Shown in pieces: positions 57,912 to 64,000 of a stretch of DNA of 64,000 bases. Position numbers and translations under genes: made by a program. Location: assembly GCA_023388495.1 (NCBI GenBank), contig JAEWGC010000039.1:162241-226240 (forward strand), given 5' to 3'. Numbering within the stretch: position 1 is the stretch's first letter; the number at the start of each line of letters is the position of its first letter. The notes below the pieces were generated by a model. It searched no databases, was not told the DNA's origin, and saw only the letters and a program-made list of their open reading frames with translations. This DNA comes from Bacillota bacterium (GTDB lineage: Bacteria; Bacillota; Clostridia; Tissierellales; Tissierellaceae).

Positions 57912-59144
57912 ATGAGAGATTTTTTAGGGCGTTGGAATAGATTAAGTCTAGTAAAAAGAATTATTATAGGATTGTTCGTAGGTATTATTTTAGCTCTTAC
58001 AATTCCTGATATAGCAAGGCCTATTGGTATTTTGGGTTCTTTGTTTGTAGGTGCTTTAAAAGCTGTTGCCCCAATACTGGTGCTATTTTTAGTAATGTCA
58101 GCTATTTCTCAACATAAAAGTGGTCAAAGGACTAATATGAAATCAATTATAATCCTTTACCTATTGGGAACTTTTTTGGCAGGGCTCACTGCAGTTGTAG
58201 CAAGCTTTCTATTTCCAGTATCAATCATATTAGGTGAAAGTGTGCAAGACATAGCACCACCAGGAGGAGTTAACGAGGTACTAAAGGGATTATTGTTGAA
58301 TGTAGTCGACAATCCAATAACAGCCCTAGGGAATGCTAATTATATCGGTATCTTAGTTTGGGCAGTACTTCTTGGTCTTGCATTAAAAGATGCATCTGAA
58401 CATACAAAAACAATGGTAAGTAACTTTTCAGATGCATTATCTCAAGTTGTAAGGTGGGTAATAAGTCTTGCGCCAATTGGTATTGCAGGGCTAGTATTTG
58501 AAACAATTGCAGTATATGGTATTGGTTCCTTATTAAACTATGGGAGATTACTTGCTTTATTAATTGGTACTATGCTCTTTGTAGCACTTGTAGTAAATCC
58601 AATTGTTACATTTGTAATGATTCGTCAAAATCCATATCCCCTTGTATTTAAATGTTTAAAAGATAGTGGTATTACAGCATTTTTTACTAGAAGTTCGGCA
58701 GCTAATATTCCTGTAAACATGGCCCTATGTGAAAGATTAGGATTAGATAGAGATGCATACTCCGTTTCTATTCCTCTTGGAGCTACTATAAATATGGCAG
58801 GTGCAGCTATTACAATATCTGTATTAACTCTTTCAGCAGTTCATACATTAGGTGTTGAAGTAGATATAGGTACAGCATTTATCCTTAGTATACTTTCAGC
58901 AGTCAGTGCTTGTGGAGCTTCTGGGGTGGCTGGTGGTTCACTACTACTAATCCCATTAGCTTGTAGTATGTTTGGTATACCAAATGATATAGCCATGCAA
59001 GTAGTAGGTGTTGGTTTTGTTATAGGAGTAATTCAAGACTCTGCAGAAACTGCCCTAAATTCATCAACAGACGTACTTTTAACAGCAGTTGCTGAATTTA
59101 GAGAGTGGAGAAAAGAAGGAAAAGAAATAGTTATTCCTAAGTAA
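57912..59144 (+). CDS. sstT: Serine/threonine:Na+ symporter SstT
   Basis: A 410-residue dicarboxylate/amino acid:cation symporter (DAACS fold) with eight membrane segments and two re-entrant loops. It shows FFTRSSAANIPVNMALCERLGLDRDAYSVSIPLGATINMAGAA and the late SACGASGVAGGSLLLIPLACSMFGIPNDIA, which fit SstT rather than glutamate carriers. It imports serine and threonine with sodium, both fermentable by such an organism. Confidence 0.92.
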   Translation: MRDFLGRWNRLSLVKRIIIGLFVGIILALTIPDIARPIGILGSLFVGALKAVAPILVLFLVMSAISQHKSGQRTNMKSIIILYLLGTFLAGLTAVVASFLFPVSIILGESVQDIAPPGGVNEVLKGLLLNVVDNPITALGNANYIGILVWAVLLGLALKDASEHTKTMVSNFSDALSQVVRWVISLAPIGIAGLVFETIAVYGIGSLLNYGRLLALLIGTMLFVALVVNPIVTFVMIRQNPYPLVFKCLKDSGITAFFTRSSAANIPVNMALCERLGLDRDAYSVSIPLGATINMAGAAITISVLTLSAVHTLGVEVDIGTAFILSILSAVSACGASGVAGGSLLLIPLACSMFGIPNDIAMQVVGVGFVIGVIQDSAETALNSSTDVLLTAVAEFREWRKEGKEIVIPK

Positions 59145-59160
59145 TAAAAAGTTAGACATT

Positions 59161-59205
59161 AAAAAGCCTTTTATTTTAGTTAGAAATTAAGATAGGAGGC
59201 TTTTT
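59161..59205 (+). terminator. Terminator after sstT
   Basis: aaaaagcct pairs with aggcttttt at 59197-59205 across a 27-base A/T loop. It is acceptable but has a long loop. Confidence 0.6.
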
Positions 59206-59712
59206 AAATATCGTGATCTAAATCTAAATTTTATAAGGTTTATTTTTTAGTTAAATTAATACTTGATTATTAATATTAGCTACTAAATGAATAATGAGAT
59301 GTAGAATAGGTTGTATATATACTATAGTTATCGTATAATGTTAATAAAGTGAAGGCTATATACTAAAAAAGTTTTTGCTATAATATTTGATTATTTATAT
59401 CTATTTTATAAGAAGTTCATTTGCCTTAGAAATATAATTTATATGTGACATTAACTAAATCAAGACATCTAAAAGCTTAATTCAGATAAGAGAAATTCTA
59501 TCTAAATTAAGCTTTTTATATATAAAATATTAAATAACTCTAAGTTTTGTGAAGAATGTACTTTGAAAACTGAAAATACGGTATTAAAAAGCAAAATATT
59601 TACCAAACATATCAAGAACATTATTACATATGTTATAGTATTTACATAAGTAATTAGCAACAGATTAAAATAGCATATTAATTGTGGTACAGAGAACAAA
59701 GGGGAGGGAATT
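59206..59712 (+). other. Non-coding 507-base stretch
   Basis: No supportable gene. The stretch holds an orphan terminator-like hairpin (59471-59517) and, at 59555-59577, a gtactttgaaaactgaaaa string like the conserved leader or spacer sequence near rRNA genes. Otherwise it is very AT-rich, with many stops in all frames. Confidence 0.6.
59471..59517. terminator. Orphan terminator-like hairpin
   Basis: aaaagcttaatt (59471-59482) is closely complementary to aattaagctttt (59505-59516), with agata/tatct pairing inside, and ends in T. No gene ends before it on either strand. Confidence 0.6.
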
Positions 59713-59829
59713 ATGAAAGAGTATTTTGATATAAAGAGTGATAAGTGGAAAATAACAGTAAAATGGTGTTTGAAGATAGGAGTTGTTATAGATTTTATTG
59801 CAGCAATTACTTTAGCTGTAAAGATGTAA
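59713..59829 (+). CDS. Small membrane protein, 38 residues
   Basis: An ATG with a strong site (aaaggggaggga) starts a 38-residue frame: charged N-part (KEYFDIKSDKWKITVKW), then one membrane segment (CLKIGVVIDFIAAITLAV) and KM at the end. It is followed 40 bases later by another membrane protein gene. No family recognised. The ribosome site is the main evidence that it is translated. Confidence 0.55.
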   Translation: MKEYFDIKSDKWKITVKWCLKIGVVIDFIAAITLAVKM

Positions 59830-59869
59830 AATTATACACAATAAAGATAATTCCACTAGGGGGATAGAT

Positions 59870-60157
59870 ATGTCTATAAAAAGTATATTCATTATATTAG
59901 TAAGTAGGGTTGTTTTTGACTTTTTATTAATACAATTGGGTAGAATTAATCCTAAAGTACTTTCTGCTTTTCACAAGATTCCTGAAAAATGGAAAGGTAA
60001 GTGGCAAGTTAAATGGATAGCTATTTTTATTCTGATATTCATATGTGCAATATTTGTGGTTGGCTTTGGAATAAGTGATATAATAGGAACGATTCTTGTT
60101 GGCTTTTTTATAAGTTTGTGCGAGTTAGCATTTAAGAAACCTCAAGAGGTAAAATAA
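59870..60157 (+). CDS. Hypothetical membrane protein, 95 residues
   Basis: It starts behind taggggga. There are two or three hydrophobic segments (about 3-22, 48-68, 70-87) linked by a basic loop (AFHKIPEKWKGKWQVKW). No domain was recognised. It may be co-transcribed with the 38-residue gene before it. Both could be parts of a small-membrane-protein locus of unknown use. Confidence 0.65.
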   Translation: MSIKSIFIILVSRVVFDFLLIQLGRINPKVLSAFHKIPEKWKGKWQVKWIAIFILIFICAIFVVGFGISDIIGTILVGFFISLCELAFKKPQEVK

Positions 60158-60309
60158 TATAACTAAAAGATTTTAAGTTTCTGATGCCTTATTTATATCA
60201 AATATCATGATTAATAAAATTAAATATATATTTGAAATACTGTATTATTCAGGGCCGAATTTTATATCATTTTACAAATAAAAAGTCTAGCTTAATTGGA
60301 GGGATCTAT

Positions 60310-60685
60310 ATGAAAAAAATTGGTTTGGCTTTTGTATTAACAGTATTGATATTCTTTTTTTCTTTAACCATTGCACCAATAATTTCAAATAAGGAAAATT
60401 TAGATGAGGCATCTAATATTGAATACGCTCCTATATACAAGCTATCAAAAATACTATTTTATTGGTAATGAAAAATCTCATGTTAATTTTATTGAGGAAG
60501 ATTTATCTTATGAAGATGAATCAGATATTGAAGATGGAATGTATATAACAGGCTTATTATATATTAAGGATAGGGTTTGGAAATATGGATTATATAATGA
60601 TATTGAAAGTGAAACAAATATAAAAGGCGTATATTCGAGAGTATTTCAACATATTTCAGAAATTAAAAATAATAAATTACCATAG
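60310..60685 (+). pseudogene. Putative secreted protein gene split by a frameshift
   Basis: The first frame starts at ATG 60310 behind ggaggga. It encodes a signal peptide or anchor (KKIGLAFVLTVLIFFFSLTIAP) and stops at 60468. A second frame continues without a start of its own and ends at 60685 (VWKYGLYNDIES, ISEIKNNKLP). Removing one A from the A5 run at 60447-60451 joins them into a protein of about 124 residues. So it is a frameshift, a sequencing error, or slippage at A-AAA-A. Function unknown. Confidence 0.6.
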
Positions 60686-60819
60686 ATTATTATACAATTA
60701 AATTTGAAAACCAATCTTTATTAGGATAGAAGATTATCTTTTTATATATTTATGTGCATTTTGTGGTAAAATAAACTAGCTAAAGAATTTAATAAATAAA
60801 AAAGGACGGTAAAAATATA

Positions 60820-62067
60820 ATGACAATTGACTTTAAAACACTTGGAATAAGTCTCGAATTAGAAAAGGTATTGGAAAGGAATGGGATTACAGTGCCTACA
60901 CCAATTCAAGAACAGGCTATTCCTCAGTTGTTGAATGGAAAAGATATAATAGGGCAAGCACATACTGGTACAGGTAAGACCTTTGCTTTTATGTTACCCA
61001 TTGTAGAAAATATAGATATAACAAAGCCATATATACAAGCTTTAATTATAACTCCCACCAGAGAATTAGCAATCCAAATAACAAATGAAGCTAAAAAACT
61101 AGCACAAGCTAAAGATATAAGTATATTAGCAGCCTATGGTGGACAGGACGTTGAAAGACAGCTAAGACAATTAAAAAGAGGAGTTAATATTGTAATCGGT
61201 ACGCCAGGAAGATTGTTGGACCATATAAGAAGAAAGAACATTGATTTAAGCGGAACAAAAATGGTTGTCTTAGATGAGGCTGATGAAATGCTAAATATGG
61301 GATTTTTGAAGGATGTAGAGGAAATAATTTACAAGACATCTAAAACACGTCAAACAATGTTATTTTCAGCTACAATGCCAAAACAGCTTAGAACTCTAGC
61401 TGCTAAATATATGAAATCACCAGTAGAGGTACAAGTACAAGGTGAAAAGGTAACATTAGATGAAATAAATCAAGTAGTTATTGAAACTACTGATAGAGGT
61501 AAACAAGATGCCCTTTGTAGTATTATAGACGAAGAAAGACCATTTATGGCTATAATCTTCTGCCGTACAAAGAGAAGAGTAAAGGCATTAAACGATGATT
61601 TAAGAAGTCGTGGATATAACTCAGATGAAATACATGGAGATCTTAGTCAAGCTAAGAGAGAGAAAGTAATCAAAGCATTTAGGGATATGAAGCTACAACT
61701 TTTAGTTGCAACAGATGTGGCAGCTCGTGGTCTAGATATAGAAGGAGTAACTCATATCTTTAACTATGATATACCTGAAGATCCTGAGTCTTATATTCAT
61801 CGTATAGGACGTACAGGTAGAGCTGGAGAAACTGGAAAAGCCTTTACATTTGTTACTCCTAGAGACAGACAAGAGCTAGTTGCTATAGAAAATAAAATAA
61901 GGAAAAACTTAAAGACAATAACAGTTGTTAGGGATAATAAAAATCATAAACCAGAAAACAAAAAATCTAAGGAACAAAGTAAAAATCAAGATTTTAAATG
62001 GAATAGAGATTCGGGTAAAAAGAAGACTATTAGAAGTATTGATAAAAGAAAAGGTAAGAAAAAGTAA
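60820..62067 (+). CDS. DEAD-box RNA helicase (CshA/DbpA-like)
   Basis: A 415-residue ATP-dependent RNA helicase: Q motif (GITVPTPIQEQAIPQLL), motif I AHTGTGKT, Ia PTRELAIQ, II DEAD (VVLDEADEMLNMGF), III SAT, then IV-VI (VATDVAARGLDIEGVTHIFNYDIP, HRIGRTGRAGETG). A short lysine-rich tail (about 380-415) replaces the RNA-binding extension of DbpA. Such enzymes act in ribosome assembly, cold response or RNA decay. An extended -10 (tgGTAAAAT) lies at 60764-60772. Confidence 0.92.
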   Translation: MTIDFKTLGISLELEKVLERNGITVPTPIQEQAIPQLLNGKDIIGQAHTGTGKTFAFMLPIVENIDITKPYIQALIITPTRELAIQITNEAKKLAQAKDISILAAYGGQDVERQLRQLKRGVNIVIGTPGRLLDHIRRKNIDLSGTKMVVLDEADEMLNMGFLKDVEEIIYKTSKTRQTMLFSATMPKQLRTLAAKYMKSPVEVQVQGEKVTLDEINQVVIETTDRGKQDALCSIIDEERPFMAIIFCRTKRRVKALNDDLRSRGYNSDEIHGDLSQAKREKVIKAFRDMKLQLLVATDVAARGLDIEGVTHIFNYDIPEDPESYIHRIGRTGRAGETGKAFTFVTPRDRQELVAIENKIRKNLKTITVVRDNKNHKPENKKSKEQSKNQDFKWNRDSGKKKTIRSIDKRKGKKK

Positions 62068-62417
62068 AGGCTGTGGACATAAAGTGGCTGGGATGTTTCA
62101 AGTGTTGTAAGGGCATATAATTTTAATAAAAAAAGGTCAGAATCCTTAGAAGCATTTAACGTAATGACAATGTTTCAAAAAGATGTAAGTATTCAACAAA
62201 ATCAGCCTAAGGATAGTAGTTATATAGGAAAGATAGAAAGGCTAAGGGTTATGGTATAACACTAGGAAACTTTAAAAAACAAACTAAAAAAGGATATGAT
62301 GTAGAATATATACAATCAGCTGAAATCTATATTGGGAATTATCAAAAATCAAAACGACATGGCAAAGGAACTTATATGTTCTTTAATAGTATAACAAAAA
62401 CAATCTTAGTGAAGTAA
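62068..62417 (+). pseudogene. Decayed zinc-ribbon/MORN-repeat protein gene
   Basis: Several frames carry pieces of one protein. Near 62071 a zinc-ribbon-like GCGHKVAG is followed, with frame changes, by FKCCK. From about 62105 comes a helical part (RSESLEAFNVMTMFQKD), then YIGKI. From about 62240 to 62417 there are MORN-like repeats (GYGITLGNF, AEIYIGNYQKSKRHGKGTYMF). At least two frame shifts and no start codon at the head show decay. The next gene is an intact zinc-ribbon protein, so this may be a broken relative. Confidence 0.65.
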
Positions 62418-62506
62418 TTATAAAATAGATATAGAACTAATTTATTTTAATAATGAAGAAAATATATTAACATTGATTAATGATTAACAAAAAGTGAGGG
62501 ATAATA

Positions 62507-63742
62507 ATGAACTGTAGAAAATGTGGAGCAGAGAATTCAAATGGATCAAAATACTGTAATAACTGTGGAGAAAAATTAAGTACTAAGCTTATATGTAGTA
62601 ACTGTAGCAATGAACTTCTAGAAGGATCAAAATTTTGTAATGAGTGTGGAACACCAGTTAAGAATATATCTATAAAAGAAAATGAAGAAGGTTTTTATGA
62701 CTATAACTTTTTCAATGCTACAACTATGGCTGGAGGATCAAGATATAGATCTACTGTTACAAAGAAAGGTCATTATTATTATATGATAAGAAGCGATAGT
62801 ATCTATAGGTTTACAGAATATTGTTCAACTATAACTAAGCTATTTGATTTAAAAGATATAAGTGGTGGTAGACTAGGAATAGGAAGTAGATTAAATATTA
62901 TAGGAGAAGACATATATTTTCTAAGTGGAGAAGGAGTTTGTAAAGTATCTATAGATGGAAAAGAGATTTCCGAAATAAAAATAGATATAGGTTCTATTGA
63001 AGAAATGATTGTTTTAGGAGATAGAATGTACTTTAACTCTTATGAAGGTTTATTTTCCACTAGTTTAAAGGGAGATCAAATAAAAGAAATATATAAAAGG
63101 GCAAATGAAGAAGAAGTTAATAACTTATGTTATGGATATAAAAATGAAATATGTATATATATTAACAGGGATGGATATTCAAGTGGATACTATATATATG
63201 ATATAGTTAGTGATGAATTAAAACATAGTATGCTATATATTAATGATTCAATTGTAAATGTACATCGAGAAGATATAGCTGTTGATCTATATAATAGATG
63301 TCTTTATGTAAAGGATAATTACAAGGGTATAATTAGATATGATTTTAACAGTAGTAAAAGTGAAATTGTTTTTCCATCTCCTAATAATTTTGATACAAGT
63401 GGTTATATTACAACTAGGAATAGATTAAATCGTCGGGTTTCATCATTTGAAGGATATATTGATTTTCGTAAGATTTTGTATAATGGTCAATATGCAATAG
63501 GGTCCTGTGATTCTCATGGAAATTCAGCTAATATTATTACAATAGATAATGAGGGCTATGTGGAGTTAATAAGTGAAGATGGAGATTATTTAGGGAACTA
63601 CGTTAGTATGTTTGAAGAAACTGCGTTTTGGTACAGTGACAGTTATGAAATAAGTCTACTTATTAATCTGAAAGATGGACATGTTAGAGAAATAGGAAGA
63701 GATGGAAAAATAGTACCTAACAAATTAATATTTAAAGATTAA
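62507..63742 (+). CDS. Zinc-ribbon protein with propeller-like (DUF5050-type) domain
   Basis: A 411-residue protein with two tandem zinc ribbons at the N-end (CRKCGAEN, CNNCGEKL, CSNCSNEL, CNECGTPV; residues 3-52), then about 340 residues of repeated beta strands (EDIYFLSGEGVCKVSIDGKEI, DRMYFNSYEGLFSTSLKGDQI), resembling the DUF5050 beta-propeller family. There is no membrane segment or signal peptide. Function unknown. It follows the decayed gene by 90 bases. Confidence 0.75.
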   Translation: MNCRKCGAENSNGSKYCNNCGEKLSTKLICSNCSNELLEGSKFCNECGTPVKNISIKENEEGFYDYNFFNATTMAGGSRYRSTVTKKGHYYYMIRSDSIYRFTEYCSTITKLFDLKDISGGRLGIGSRLNIIGEDIYFLSGEGVCKVSIDGKEISEIKIDIGSIEEMIVLGDRMYFNSYEGLFSTSLKGDQIKEIYKRANEEEVNNLCYGYKNEICIYINRDGYSSGYYIYDIVSDELKHSMLYINDSIVNVHREDIAVDLYNRCLYVKDNYKGIIRYDFNSSKSEIVFPSPNNFDTSGYITTRNRLNRRVSSFEGYIDFRKILYNGQYAIGSCDSHGNSANIITIDNEGYVELISEDGDYLGNYVSMFEETAFWYSDSYEISLLINLKDGHVREIGRDGKIVPNKLIFKD

Positions 63743-63791
63743 AGCTGATGATTTGATTGGGACAATAATTAGAATTTTACTTATATAAAAC

Positions 63792-63846
63792 AAATGCTCT
63801 TTTCTGGTTTTAATCTTATTTTGATTCTTGCCAGAAAAGAGCATTT
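63792..63846 (+). terminator. Terminator after the zinc-ribbon gene
   Basis: aaatgctcttttctgg pairs perfectly with ccagaaaagagcattt across 23 bases. A T-rich tail follows. Confidence 0.82.
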
Positions 63847-63870
63847 ATTTTCACTTAAGCACAGATTTAA

Positions 63871-64000
63871 TTACAGTGGATAGGTTACACTAGATAGGAC
63901 AGGTTTTCTCCGAACATGATATAATAATATTAGGAGGAGAAAATCATGTCAAAAAAATACTATGAGGAAAATTTCAAGAAGCAGCTTGTTAATATATACA
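63871..64000 (+). mobile_element. Left end of an IS3-type insertion sequence (partial)
   Basis: The transposase start at 63946 is preceded by a non-coding 75-base end with ttacactagataggacagg, the kind of terminal sequence seen in IS150/IS3-type elements. The exact left terminus cannot be set without the right end, which lies outside the window. Confidence 0.6.
63946..64000 (+). CDS. IS3-family transposase, first frame (partial, N-end)
   Basis: The ATG at 63946 behind aggaggaga opens a frame running off the right edge. The 18 residues MSKKYYEENFKKQLVNIY resemble the N-end of IS3-family OrfA proteins, whose helix-turn-helix begins soon after. Only family-level assignment is possible. Confidence 0.65.
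   Translation, partial: MSKKYYEENFKKQLVNIY

Noticed and set aside
61925..62110. 61-codon plus-strand frame overlapping the helicase end
   Set aside because: Its first part is the helicase tail in another frame. Only its end (GCGHKVAG) is meaningful, as part of the decayed zinc-ribbon gene.

Overview
The window comes from a low-GC, endospore-forming, anaerobic Firmicute. The best guess is an amino-acid-fermenting member of Clostridia close to Tissierella, Sporanaerobacter or Acetoanaerobium. The grounds are AT-rich DNA with clostridial ribosome binding sites, sporulation genes (spoIIGA, sigE, sigG, ylmC, splB), T-box leaders, a meso-diaminopimelate type MurE, and a complete oxidative ornithine pathway as known from Clostridium (Acetoanaerobium) sticklandii. 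Every gene found is on the + strand except one 41-residue peptide gene.

Layout. 1-2.3 kb: two M16 peptidase genes (the first partial) and lgt. 2.3-17.8 kb: a division and cell-wall (dcw) cluster, mraZ-rsmH-ftsL-spoVD/ftsI-murE-mraY-murD-ftsW-murG-murA-ftsQ-DUF881-DUF881-sbp-ftsZ, preceded by a sigma-H type promoter and three MraZ operator repeats; murF, murC, murB and ftsA are missing from it. 17.8-22 kb: spoIIGA-sigE-sigG, ylmC, nrdR, pgeF. 22-31.6 kb: a PAS/sigma-54 activator gene, a -24/-12 promoter, and the ornithine operon ord-ortA-ortB-oraS-oraE-glmL-orr. This turns L-ornithine into D-alanine and acetyl-CoA. 31.6-39.4 kb: an IclR-regulated operon (YfcC-type permease, two M20 hydrolases, a CoA-transferase, a D-aminoacylase-like amidohydrolase), again behind a sigma-H-like promoter. 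39.5-45.6 kb: rarA, a second sigma-54 activator and its -24/-12 promoter, an AGCS (alanine/glycine:cation) symporter and a RocB-like M20 peptidase.

45.6-56.4 kb: asnS and leuS, each behind a T-box whose specifier matches the gene (AAC and CTC). Between them lie an Ntn amidase of the bile salt hydrolase/penicillin V acylase family, a BlaI/M56 regulatory pair with an unusual sensor domain, and a YcdB/SLH surface protein. 56.4-64 kb: a 41-residue minus-strand peptide gene, splB, sstT, an AT-rich stretch with small membrane-protein genes (one frameshifted), a DEAD-box helicase, a decayed zinc-ribbon/MORN gene, a zinc-ribbon propeller-like protein, and the first bases of an IS3-type insertion sequence.

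Taken together, 22-45.5 kb reads as an amino-acid scavenging island. It has two copies of the same architecture (activator gene, terminator, sigma-54 promoter, catabolic genes), with an IclR/sigma-H module between them whose gene content suggests uptake and deacylation of N-acylated, possibly D-, amino acids. That last assignment is inference. Coordinates of coding genes include the stop codon.
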